NCBI GenBank assembly: GCA_030522415.1 | Contig: CM060107.1 | Coordinates: forward strand, 27,990,571-28,054,570 | Direction: 5' to 3' | DNA: 64,000 nucleotides | Source of the DNA: Channallabes apus | Taxonomy: Eukaryota > Chordata > Actinopteri > Siluriformes > Clariidae | In this document: positions 32,836 to 44,237 of the stretch, piece by piece | Layout of the letters: every line of letters starts with the position of its first letter | Position numbering within the stretch: position 1 is the first letter of the stretch | Notes under the pieces: model-generated | What the model was told of the DNA's origin: nothing | Database searches by the model: none | The model's input: only the letters and a program-made list of their open reading frames with translations | Program-made: the position numbers and the translations under genes

Positions 32836-35800
32836 TTCAATTCAGTTTTATTTGTATAGCGCTTTTAACAATTGACATTGTCTCAAAACAGCTTTACACA
32901 ATCAAAAGAATTATTTAAGTTTGTATGGAATGTGAATATGTATGAATCAAAATGTTCAGATATTCCCTGGCGAGCAAGCCCGAGGGCGACAGTGGCAAGG
33001 AAAAACTCCCTGAGACGGTAATAGGAAGAAACCTTGAGAGGAACCAGACTCGACAGGGAACCCATCCTCATCTGGGTGAAACAGATAGCAGGAAATGATC
33101 TGCATTTATACAGTGTTAAGTGTTAGGTTCAGCTATAATAGTTGATGTTAATTGATGTTATAATACTTGATGTAAAATGGAGTCCAGTAGTTATTCGAGA
33201 CTCAGATAGACTTGTAGAAAGTTCCAGTCCTGAACTATCGAATTGTCAAGTCCTCAGAGAAACAGCTGACCACACCAGTCGAGGCCAGAACCATCTTCTA
33301 AGTATAGAGAATCATCCCCAGACACCAGACGCATCCTAAAGAGACACACGGGGCATCCATGCGATGAGACCTCCAACCAGAAACCGGGCACCAGGATGGA
33401 TCAGACAGGTCCGGAGGGCAGAGGGAGTCTGGATCACTGGCAGCTCAGGAACCACATGTGTAGCTCGACAGAGAGAGAGAGAGAAAGAGTGAAAGGGGGA
33501 GACAGGGGGAGAGAGGAAAGAGAAAGAGGGGGAGGAAGAGAAGAGGAGGAGAGATTGCAATTAGGTATGGTCACAGTCACAATGTCTAATGTGAATGTAT
33601 ATTTACTGTAGAGTGCAAGCAGGGACTCCGGCAGGACTAACTATGACAGCATAACTAAAAGGGAGAGCCAGAAGGAAACACAGACATGAGGGCTCCCTGA
33701 GATGTAAAGCAAACAATCACCTCACCGTCAACAAACCTGAGTGATCAAATGAGACTGAGGAAGACAGCATCTAAACATACCAGTTCACCATAATACTCTA
33801 CGTCCATGAGTCCCCCAGATCTGCTCCTTTACCTTATGGCAAATCTATTTATAAAAATGCTTGGCTAAATAAATAGGTTTTTAGCCTAGACTTAAACACT
33901 GAGACTGTGTCTGAGTCCCGAACACTATTTGGAAGACTATTCCATAATTTTGGGGCTTTGTAAGAAAAAGCTCTGCCCCCAGCTGTAGTTTTCATAATAC
34001 GCGGTACTGATAAGCAGCCTGCATCCTTTGACCGAAGTAGGCGTGGCGGATCGTAAGACACTAGCAGTTCGCTCAGATACTGCGGCGCGAGACCATTTAA
34101 TGCCTTATATGTCAAGAGTAGTATTTTAAAATCAATGCGAAATTTCACAGGGAGCCAATGCAGTGAAGATAGGATAGGGGTGATGTGCTCATATCTTCTG
34201 GTTCTAGTGAGGACTCTCGCTGCTGCATTTTGGACTAGCTGAAGCTTGTTTATGCACCTAACTGAACAACCAGACAGTAAGGCATTACAATAGTCCAACC
34301 TAGAAGTGATAAAAGCATGAACTAGTTTTTCTGCATCATTTAGCGACAATATATTTCTTATTTTGGCGATATTTCTAAGGTGAAAGAATGCTATCCTGGT
34401 GATATTATCTACATGAGCTTCAAATGAAAGGCTGGAATCTATAATCACGCCGAGGTCTTTTACTGTTGCACTTGACGGAACAGAAAGGCCATCTAAAGTT
34501 ACGGTGTGATCTAAGATTTTACTTCTAGCTGTATGCGGTCCTATGACTAGAACTTCTGTCTTATCCGGATTAAGCAGAAGGAAGTTAATTAGCATCCAAT
34601 TTCTTATGTCCTGAACACATTGCTCAACTTTAGTAAGATGGTTTTTCTCATCAGGTTTTGTTGAGACATATAACTGTGTGTCGTCAGCATAACAATGAAA
34701 ACTAATACCATGCCTACGGATTATGTTGCCCAGAGGAAGCATGTAAAGGGAAAAAAGCAGTGGGCCTAAAACTGAACCCTGCGGAACGCCAAACTCCACT
34801 AGAGAACATGCAGAATAATCACCATTTAAGTCTACATACTGATAACGATCGGTCAAATAGGATCTGAGCCAGGAGAGGGTTGTACCCTTAATTCCTACTA
34901 AATTTTCTAATCTGTGAAGAAGAATAGCATGATCAATAGTGTCAAAAGCTGCACTGAGGTCGAGTAATACAAGCATAGTTACACAACCCTAATCAGAGGC
35001 CAATAGGAGGTCATTTACTACTTTAACGAGTGCTGTTTCTGTGCTGTGATGAGGCCTAAATCCTGACTGATACAGTTCATGTATGCCATTTCTATGTAGA
35101 TATGAGCATAGCTGCTCCGCTACTATCTTTTCCAGAATCTTAGAGATAAAGGGGAGGTTTGATATTGGCCTGTAATTGGACAGCTGACAGGGGTCGAGGT
35201 CAGGTTTCTTAATTATTGGTTTAATAACTGCTACTTTAAAAGATTTTGGAACATAACCAATGCTGAGTGAGGAATTAATTATTCTCAACCTCGGTTCTGT
35301 TATTACTGGTGCTATCTGTTTAAGAAAATGTGTCGGTATAGGATCTAATATACAGGTTGATGAATTTGCAGAAGAGATGAGTGAAATTAGTTCATTCTCT
35401 TCAAGAGGAGTAAAGTATTCTAGGTTTGAATCTGACATGGCTAGGTTAACATCAGTATCAATTACATTGTTTGGTTTCAAAGCCTCAATTTTATGCCTGA
35501 TATTTACAATTTTATTATTAAAAAAGTTCATGAAGTCCTCACTATTGCATGATGTTGTGGAGATTTCTGTAGTGGTCTTATTTCTGGTTAATTTGGCTAC
35601 GGTATTAAATAAAAATCTAGGATTATTTTTATTTTCGTCTATAAGAGTGGAGAGATACGTTGATCTAGCTACACTAAGAGCTTTCCTATAGTTCAGGATG
35701 CTCTCTTTCTATGCTATTTGAAATACCAACAATTTAGTTTGACGCCATTTACGCTCTAATTTCCGAGCAGTCTGTTTTAAAGTGCGCGTGTGATCGTTAT

Positions 35801-36056
35801 ACCAGGGAGCGAGTTTCTTATCTCTAATAATTTTTCTTTTAGCTGGAGCTACATTATCTAAGGTACAACGAAGTGTCGACTCTAAATATTCAGTCGCCTG
35901 ATCAAGTTCTGTGGGGTCATTTTGACTACAAATTATCAAATTGTAGATATCTGTTTGGGTAAACATTTTGATTACAGGGACATGCACAATTGTTTTTTTC
36001 ATTTTAAACCACAACTGATTTAAGTCGACACAGTTTTGTGAATCCACACCTAATTA
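32836..36056 (-). mobile_element. L2-clade LINE, 5'-truncated, recent
   Basis: A non-LTR retrotransposon reading right to left. The ORF occupies 33849-36047, then a roughly 1-kb 3' untranslated region ends at about 32836 in a GAATT-type tail and the ATAGCGCTTTTAACAATTG motif shared with 25500-26170. The endonuclease half is missing, as expected for 5' truncation during target-primed reverse transcription. A purine-rich GAGA tract (33470-33555) lies in the 3' region. Confidence 0.9.
33849..36047 (-). pseudogene. L2 reverse transcriptase ORF with two stops
   Basis: One reading frame runs through the whole region with only two internal TAG codons, near 35709-35711 and 34989-34991. It encodes the linker (YNDHTRTLKQTARKLERKWR), the reverse transcriptase ([72 protein letters not shown], and the catalytic YADD in FHCYADDTQLYVS) and the C-terminal domain (LDYCNALLSG, LQLVQNAAARVLT, LHWLPVKFRIDFKILLL). 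Motif order and spacing match fish L2-type LINEs. With no frameshift over 2.2 kb it is a young insertion, but it lacks the endonuclease. Confidence 0.9.
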
Positions 36057-36239
36057 CACACCTAATCACAATTTTGAGTGAAATGATATTTTAATTATTT
36101 CTGCACTATCGTGTGTGGTTTGTTCACAAAATTCCAAACTAAAATGAATAAAATATTATAATCCCATGAAACACCACTGTTTTTTTTCCTCATCAATATT
36201 ATTTATTGACCCTATTAAAGCAGGGCAGTGAGAAACAAA

Positions 36240-36600
36240 CATAGCATACCATGCTGATATTTATCACTTTATATTTGTACTCGGAGAAGGTGTGCAGCCT
36301 GGACAAACTCCTGCAGCAGTGGCTCTCATTAACCCAGTGGTAAATCACACACATTGTGAACTGCAGTGTTTTATCGCAGTGATGACTACATTAATATGCA
36401 ACCTCTTGTAATGTTTGTCTTAACCAGTTCTCAGAATATTACATTTACAAATAACTTGTATGTACACACCGTTCACAGAGCCAGCAGCTTGTACAAACAA
36501 GCAGAGAGTGTCTACAGCCTGGAACAGATGATTAAGCCACTTCACGGCCAATCATGATTAGCATTGTTGGCTTTGCGCCATGGCTCTGCTCACCTCCTTA
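36240..36600. promoter_or_regulatory. Candidate conserved non-coding element
   Basis: Complex unique sequence containing CCAATCATGATTAGC (about 36549-36563), an ATTAATATGCAA octamer-like word and a GTGGTAAATCACAC segment. It borders the L2 insertion. Inference from motif density only. Confidence 0.3.
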
Positions 36601-37943
36601 TGGATACCGCTAGTCTATAACACAGCCTAGGAAACACACCCTGAGGATGAGGAACAATCTGTGTGTGTGGCAAACGTTTAAAGGAATGGAGCATAAAATC
36701 TTAACTATGTACCCGTTTGTCTGCCAACTAAAAATTATGTACATCTCAAATAAGCCATCCGCCAATAAACTAATAATTATTTATGCTGCTATTGATATTT
36801 ATGTATGCTGTTTTTTTTGTGTAGAGTTATAATCAGTTTTTTGCAAAGATTCAAACCAAATCCCAGGAGATATTTATTTATTTTTGGATAATTTAAGTGA
36901 AATTATGCTTTATTTTATCACTGGAGACACATTTCTCTTAAACCTGTACACTCTTCTGAAGATTGATCCAGGAGATACATAGGTCCTGAGCATAAGTACT
37001 TGTTTATGATGTTTTGGATGAAAAATAAATTTCTTTTAGATGTAATGATCAAAAAACTATTTAGTTAGCGATTCACATTAATTATTATCCATACGCAACA
37101 CAAAATTGTTAGCCTGTTTCAGTTATTCAGTCATTTAGTTGACTTGAAGGTTTTTCATGTAACAGCTTACTAGATGTACAAATTTCTCTCTCTCTCTTTT
37201 TAAGATCTAGAATATGCCTCAACAGAATAAACAGGACTATTAGATTTATATAATGTAATCAGTTACCTAAATATGTGTATGCAGGCCTGAAGAAACTTAG
37301 CTAAGTGCTACAGTATATTTGGTTTATTGCATTTAACTCACAGGTTTCTGATTATAATTATGCAACCTAATGTGAAATTGATCATCAGTTGTCCTGTACA
37401 TTGTGAATATTTCAAACTATAAAAGTGAATATTTTAGACAACAACTTATAACGGGTCTAAGAGGCAAAAGACAGGACCTTATTTCATGTTTTCCCATCAT
37501 GAGTTGTTCCCATCACGCCTGTACAAAGGTGACGGGCTAGAAGTCTGATGAGAGCCGCTTCTGTTGTCTCACTTTGAGCCTCATAAAAGGAACCGGCCCT
37601 GTCAACACCAAAGGCTACAGTTCCCTCTGCTTATATGCAGAGAAAGAGAGAGAGAGATGGTCTCAGAAGAGCTGCCCTTTACCACACTCTGTCTGAGTGC
37701 CTGAAGGGACGAGGAGATTTGGTACTGAGCCATTTTGCCACCTTCCATTCTCCGGCAAATGGCTTCACTACTGAGGAACAGAAGGACAGCTGACTGTAGC
37801 TTCACTAAGAAAACCGTAAATAATAATAATTAAAAAAACATTAATGGAACTGGCATCGTCTGTGTCTCAGCATACTGTGCGAGATGGTACTGAGGCATGC
37901 AGCGCTTCAAGCCTGCCTGTAGGGATAGGCATTCCCACATCTA

Positions 37944-37944
<1 letters not shown>

Positions 37945-37987
<43 letters not shown>
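37945..37987 (+). repeat. (CA)n microsatellite
   Basis: About 21 CA units. Confidence 0.95.
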
Positions 37988-37988
<1 letters not shown>

Positions 37989-38407
37989 ACTATCAGTGAG
38001 ACCTGTTCTATAATTAACCACACCATAACACACAAAACATGGCTGTCTTGGCATGTTACAGGCATGGATGATAAAACCTAATCAAAGTGGGTTACTAAAC
38101 CATTGCAGGACATGTATAAGACTTGCATTAACACACATTGAGACATAAGAGCAAATTCATCTACTGACATGGTTTTGGGAAATGGGAGGAATCCAGAAAA
38201 CCCTCAGGGTCTATACAGAGCCAGCGAGAACATGAAACTGGAACTGTGAAGTAGCAATGCTGCCCGCTGCACCTCTATGCCACACTGTGTTATTTCTAAG
38301 AGTTAGAGTTTTATCAGACTCTAAAAACGTCTTTTACAGACGTGTGTTCAACATCCCTAAAACGACTTGACATTAACACTTTTTTTTAATGAATGTTGTT
38401 ATACAGT

Positions 38408-38888
38408 TACTCTACAAGTCAAAAGTTTGAACACGGCTTCTAATTCCATGGTCGTTCTTGATCTTTTTGCTTTCTACATTGTAAAACAATGCTAAAGGCA
38501 TCCAAAAATCTCCTGTGAACAGTTAATAGAGATGTATCTGCTACTTATGCTCTGTAAAGCCTTCAAAATCATTTTAATTGTGGGTGCTGTTAATTGGTGA
38601 TTTTTTGAGGCTGGTAACTCTAAACGATCTTCTCCTCTGCAGTAGATGTCAGTTTTAGTCTTGCTTTCCTGGGAAGGTTTTCATCAGAGCCAGTTTCATC
38701 TGGTGCCTGATGGATTTTGCAAACGCACTTGTTAATCCTGTTCTTGCAAGAACTTAAAATAACAACTGACTGTTGTTGTTACTTAATTCTGTACGTGTTA
38801 TTTTATAGTTAAAAAAAATAAAATAAAAATCCAGTATTGTTCTAGAATGTAGAAAATAAACTTGTGTCCAAACTTTGACTGGTAGTTT
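38408..38888 (-). mobile_element. Tc1-type remnant with inverted ends
   Basis: Left end CAAGTCAAAAGTTTGAACAC and right end GTGTCCAAACTTTGACTGG form the inverted repeat of a common fish Tc1 family. The interior (GAGGCTGGTAACTCTAA, CATCAGAGCCAGTTTCATC) is the decayed 5' half of its transposase on the minus strand. Most of the gene is deleted. The element at 60473-61565 is of the same family. Confidence 0.8.
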
Positions 38889-39149
38889 ATAAGGCATTAT
38901 ATATGATCATAAAAATACATTACACTTCAGCCATGGACTCAGGGGTGCCATAAAGGGAGTGAGTGGGGTTTCTTTTGTAAATAAGGACAATTTCAAGGGC
39001 CCTGGGTGATCAGGAGCCCTTACAAATGGTAAGACAATTGAAAAGGGTTGGCTTTAGGGTTTTAATGGTCAGAGAATCTCTACTGATGCGCCTGCATGAA
39101 CTTAATACTTTTTTAAAAATTGACTTTTAACAACAGACACTGATACAAA

Positions 39150-39290
39150 CACATAAAGAGGTAGCTCTAGTTGAGCAAGCCTGAGGCAACAGCGACGAAA
39201 GACCTCCTGAGACGACTTATGGAGCAACCAGATTAAAAATGGAGCCCATCCTTTTCTAGGTGATGCTGGGTAGTGGGATTATAAATCTTT
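39150..39290 (-). mobile_element. L2 3' end fragment, old copy
   Basis: A diverged match to the region 32950-33090 of the L2 element: TTGAGCAAGCCTGAGGCAAC, GACCTCCTGAGACG and GGAGCCCATCC stand where the younger copy has GCGAGCAAGCCCGAGG, CTCCCTGAGACGG and GGAACCCATCC. Confidence 0.7.
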
Positions 39291-39681
39291 TCTCTTTGAC
39301 AGCTCTATGCTATAAATCAGACGGTACTGAGTTTGTCAAAAGAGTGTTTATGATTACAGCAGCAGTTCTTAAGTACTTCAGTTCTTACACTATTCAGATA
39401 AGATTATCCATTGAAGAAGGGGAGAGATAAGGGCAGAATCAGGTTTTGGGAAGTGTAAATATTTAGGATATCGATGTCTGACCTTGTAACTAATATAACA
39501 GTATTCCATGTCACATACATGTTTATTTCATTATTAATATGTCCTTCATGGAAATGTTCCTTTTGGTTGATTTATGTACTGTTATTACAATATCTAATTA
39601 AGAGAGTTAGTGATCATTTCTGGGCATCATTGAACATTTTACAATGTGAAAACTGTCACTGTCCTTCCCTCATGCACTCTT

Positions 39682-39704
39682 TGTGTGTGTGTGTGTGTGT
39701 GTGT
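39682..39704 (+). repeat. (TG)n microsatellite
   Basis: About 11 TG units. Confidence 0.95.
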
Positions 39705-39764
39705 TAGTTATATCACTAGGACTTGCTCTGCATTTGACATTCATGGACTTGAGGTTCTATCTGA

Positions 39765-40020
39765 ATGATTGAATGCTAGCGTTTGCGATGGCAAATTGCA
39801 TCGTTTCAATCCAGGAGAGTTCTTCCCTCCGGGTGAGGTGGAAGTCCCTTGGGCCAGCCTGGAGCTCAACACCATGTTGTACATCCACATAAAAAGGAAA
39901 AAATATGGGCGATTCTCTCCCCTTTATGATGCAGAGATTAATCTGTCAGCGTGGCCTGGCGTAAATCTGCACCATCCTTTTGCAAAATACTGTTTTACTC
40001 GCCTTTACACTATATTTTAT
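39765..40020. promoter_or_regulatory. Candidate conserved non-coding element
   Basis: A repeat-free block of balanced composition (GCGATGGCAAATTGCATCG, CTCCGGGTGAGGTGGAAG, GATTAATCTGTCAGCG) surrounded by AT-rich DNA. A 113-codon frame crosses it but runs into AT-rich sequence and has no known match. A regulatory role is inferred from position in the foxb1-anxa2 desert. Confidence 0.3.
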
Positions 40021-40389
40021 CTTTTATTGCCAATAAACATAAAACAGCACAAAGGGGTAATGTTCTCATCAATATTATTACAAAATGACAATAAATTTGA
40101 AGGCTTATAAGCTTTTGAAAGAATTTCCACTCCAACCACAAATCAGTTGGGAGAATCTGAATCTCTCACTGAGCAGTAGGTCTGACATTAAACCTCCTGA
40201 GCTTTCGCATTAAGAGCATTTTTCTTTTGAAAGATGATGCGAAGAAACAATTAACCAACCACATAAATTGTACATAAGCATATTAGAAAATATAAGTAGG
40301 ACAATAAACTATATATGTATTGTTATAAATATAAAATATTAATATTATTAGTATTGAATTACCATACATTTATATTGGATTTATAGCCT

Positions 40390-40675
40390 AATGCAGTGGA
40401 GAACACTCACCTTGACCTCCAGGGTTGGTGGTTCAAATCTCACCTCATCTCCGAGTTTCCCTTCACACTTCAAAGACATGCGATGTAGGTTGAATGGTGC
40501 TACCTGACTGCTTGTAATGTATCAGTGATTGAGTGTGTGTGTGTGTGTGTGTGTGCGCTTGTGCCCTGTGATGAGTTGGCACCCCATCCCGGGTGTTCTT
40601 TGCCTAAACCCCTTTGGGATAGGCTCCAGGCCTCCTGCAACCCCACATATGATATGCAGTATGGAAAATTAATGA
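40390..40675 (+). mobile_element. V-SINE, diverged copy
   Basis: It retains the B-box-like GGTTCAAATCTC, the ACTTCAAAGACATG word, a TG repeat at 40533-40555 and the 3' body (CCCTGTGATGAGTTGGCACC, GGGATAGGCTCCAGG, tail AATGAATGA). Much older than the copies at 6123 and 21409. Confidence 0.8.
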
Positions 40676-40914
40676 ATGATGTGGCATCTCAGTCTAATTA
40701 AGGATTTACTTATTTTAATATCTCCCAGCATGATTAGCGGTTATACAAGTCGTACATAGTTTCTAACCTGTTTAAAGTAAAAGTTTCATGGTTATGGATA
40801 TTTTATGATGCTTATTGTGCTGTGTGTAGGTATATAGTTAGTTAGTACTTGTGGCAGTCAGTACATGTGGTATGTACTGATCTCCGAGCATATAAAACAC
40901 AAGAGACGGAGATT

Positions 40915-41480
40915 CTCCTAAAAGATGAAAGGCTTAATTAATGAGGGCCTAATCAGTAAAAGCAGATATTATTCATTTTTACCTGTCACACCACCTCCGG
41001 AGGTCTTCATCCTCCATCTGTTTGCTGTAGGCGCCCTGCTCGCGTGTGTTGGCTGTTGGAGCTGCTGCTGCTGCTTTTCCTCCATCAGCAGTACAATGTC
41101 AACCCTCTGCTTGCTCTCTCTCACCCTCAGAGACCAGAGCCTCAACAGCACAAAAGCCCCAGCCGCTTTCTGCTATGCTAATTATCTTAGCTGGAGGTTA
41201 AATTAACGTTTTTAATTAAAAAAATTAGCACCAAACAAACACTGCAAAACACACTAATGATTAAGCCATCTAAATAAAGCCTCTTCATTCTGAAGGCATG
41301 GCGGCGTGAACAGAGTTTTATTACTGCAATAAAACATGTCAGAGAAGGAGATTCCCATCCAAACAGACTTGCAGTCAGTGGCAGATAATGCCGAGGAGAT
41401 GGATGGTATGCTTATTGTATTATGTGATTATTATGTAAATGGTTTTGGAATGAATATGATGCCTGATTTCCTTAAGTAAC
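40915..41480. promoter_or_regulatory. Candidate conserved block downstream of anxa2
   Basis: A long unique block with AGGCTTAATTAATGAGGGC at its left edge, CTATGCTAATTATC at about 41173, AACGTTTTTAATTAAAAAAATT at 41205, and a CpG-bearing GCATGGCGGCGTGAACAG at 41298. The homeodomain sites lie in two clusters. It lies 3' of anxa2 and could serve foxb1 or anxa2. Conservation is untested. Confidence 0.35.
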
Positions 41481-41614
41481 AAATCAGTAAGGCGTGGATC
41501 GCTAATCAAAGCCAGTCTGGTTCAGCTCTTTCACCAGGAGCACAAAAGCTCTTTTGAAACCCAGGGGATAAAATAATACCTGTAAACAATATTGGATCAA
41601 ATACTTTTGGACTA

Positions 41615-41620
41615 TTTATT
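41615..41620 (-). terminator. anxa2: Candidate anxa2 poly(A) signal
   Basis: AATAAA on the minus strand about 540 bases past the annexin stop codon. It is one of the first canonical hexamers downstream; cleavage site unverified. Confidence 0.35.
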
Positions 41621-42155
41621 ACAACTCAAAAAAATAACAGCAAAATGAGGCTTCATCATGCAGCAGATTAGTTTTGCAAGAGGCTGGGAAGCAAATGTGC
41701 CATGTGATGTTCTACTGCCCTCTAGTGGTAAACTACTCAAACTGCACTCTTCAGGCTCCAGCTCTAAATACAGCAGTTATTTTAGCATAGGAAAAAAAAA
41801 ATGCATAAGAATGGTCAACTGTGGCACAGTTTAATACAACGTTGTCGCTTTACAGGGGTACAGAAATACTTTTTGCCTTCTTTTTGGATAACATAACTTC
41901 AGCTGTTAAAGCATCAGCTGAGTATCCCATCCCTGGGTTTGAGTATTGAGGAATCATTACTTGAGAAGTCTATACATGACATAATTGGGGTAGTGTCTCT
42001 TTGGTTTCTAAGGAACACTGTGAGCCCGGTTAGCAATAGACTGATCAATATACATTATAAGCTAGAACAGCATATCAGGGCCGAGGGGATGAGAGTCTCA
42101 TGGAGCAGGTTTAGAAGCAGTGGAGGGTCGCGGAACAGGAGCGACCTGCTCAGCT

Positions 42156-42215
42156 TTAATCATCTCCTCCACACAAACCCAGCAGAGCCTGCTGATACTC
42201 TCCTTTAGTGTGCTC
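42156..42215 (-). CDS. anxa2: anxa2 exon 13, stop codon
   Basis: [19 protein letters not shown] then TAA at 42156-42158. The acceptor is CACTAG. The cap residue is Glu in KGEYQ where mammals have Asp. Confidence 0.93.
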   Translation of the reverse strand, partial: EHTKGEYQQALLGLCGGDD

Positions 42216-44206
42216 CTAGTGAGAGACAGAGAAAGCACGTGTGCGCATGTATAATATAGCAGAAAGTGGACTGATTATAAAGAATGAGCCATGCCTGCAT
42301 GCAAACTTACAGAGATGGTCTGGTGCAGAGACTTTCCAACCTGGGCCTTGAACTCAGACCTGATCTTTTTAAGGTCTACCTCACAGCGTGAGATCATGAT
42401 CCTCGTCACCACTTTCTCCTTCGCGCCTTTACTCTGAAACGCACACATGCATACACTTACATGACTACTAGTGCAGCTATTTAAGGCTTTGCCCACATAT
42501 AACCCTAACCACATCCTTAAGCAACCAGTAACCCCTACCCCCAAAACAACTTTAGATAAATTAGAGTATTTTCTTTAAATAAAAGCAAATTTTTTTTTTC
42601 CTCATGAGAACCGATTTCACGCTCAAATGTGTTATATATTCTTACTCTTTTCAGGTCATTTGGTCTCCACCAACCAAGCTATAAACACACATGCACAAAA
42701 TAATTGTGCTGCCTGATGTAATCTCCCTGAAATAAGCTCTGTTACAACAGCAGCTAAATTACCACAAAGAACATTTTAAGGTTATGAGTAAAAGTTTTAT
42801 TTTTTTAAGAAAAGGAGAAACAGGATGAAATGTAGTTACCTTCATGGCATCATTGAGTCTGTTGGCAAAGTAGAGCTGTTTGTTTTCAAAGCACTGGACT
42901 GCATGAAAAGATAGCGGAGAGAATTTAGCAGCCGTACATTAATTATACACCGAGTGTGTGCACACCTCTAACTCCTCTATGAACATGTGTATAGAGATTA
43001 GTTGTGTTATGTGTCTAACCGAGTGTAAGGAAGGACTTCTCCAGATCTCCTTTGACCTCCTTCCTGATGCTCTCCTGCATGTCATAGGGGCTGTAGCTCT
43101 TGTACCTATCAAATACTAAAAAAATAAAATAAAATAAAATTTAAAAAAACCATTAACATTAGCTTTTTTTTTTTATTTTTTTTTTTTAAAAATGGAGACC
43201 AGAGGTGAATGGAAGGGGATTGAGGACCTTTCTGCAGATGAGGGACGCTCCTCTCCGTCATGATGCTAATCCAGGTTTTGACGTCAGTGCCTTTCCGTTT
43301 CACTCCTGCTTCATACAGTGCCTGAGAAGCAAACAGGTATAATATATATATATATATATATATATAGATAAAATTCTATACATAAAATTCTATACATCAC
43401 ATTTAATTAAGGTAATGTATCGTAGGAACGCGCGAGATCAAAATTAATTCACATTTTACAACTTACTCTGGCATCTTCGTCAATTTTCTCATAGTCGACT
43501 ACAGAGCTTGGCTCATCCCTCTTGGCCTGTTGGGAAGTTATAAGACCATTACATTATTTCAATAATCACAATCTTTTTTTCTATTTTTTTTCTCCTCTGG
43601 GTGTGTTACACAGGAAAGGACTTTGTCTGGGTAATTGCACTTACAACAATCAGCCATAACATTATGTCCAATGGCAGGTGAACTGAATACTGATCAGCAA
43701 CTGTATATACACACTATACACCAGCAGGATCATGGGCACTCAAGCCTCACCCATGCGTACCACAGCCCACCATGTAGGGCCCAACAGGCAAAAAGCCCAA
43801 GTTCACTGACCCAGTCCAAGTTCCCCAAGTCCTAATTTGATGTGCATGCCATGAGATGACATCCCAGACAAACAATGCCAATCCACGGATTCCCCCCGCA
43901 ACCCACAGCACCCGGGCATCTGTTGCTAATGTCCCAGTCCCAACACTACAGCACATAACCAGAGAGGGGCCAGAGCTGGAACTAAAAACCCATGTGGTTT
44001 TAATGTTATGGCTGATCAATGTATAATAATAATTAAACATACAACCTTTGGATATAGTGCACAGAGAATAATGTTTAAGCACATTAGCACAATACATTAA
44101 TTACAGTTTACACACGTGTTTATTCTAAAGGAATATAATAAAATAGGTAATATAATTAATATAAACTAAAATTCTTTATTCAGACTTGAGGGTTTATTAT
44201 AATATA

Positions 44207-44237
<31 letters not shown>

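Larger units (their letters stand above)
36057..38407. other. Intergenic, no gene seen
   Basis: AT-rich unique sequence with one candidate conserved block and a CA repeat. A GC-balanced segment near 37480-37770 is non-repetitive but has no coding signature. Confidence 0.5.
38889..39764. other. Intergenic, decayed repeats only
   Basis: It includes the old L2 tail at 39150-39290 and the GT repeat at 39682. Nothing else is recognised. Confidence 0.55.

Noticed and set aside
39769..40110. 113-codon plus-strand frame
   Set aside because: The first half is balanced unique DNA and the rest AT-rich; no homologue known, no splice sites, better explained as a conserved non-coding block plus chance.
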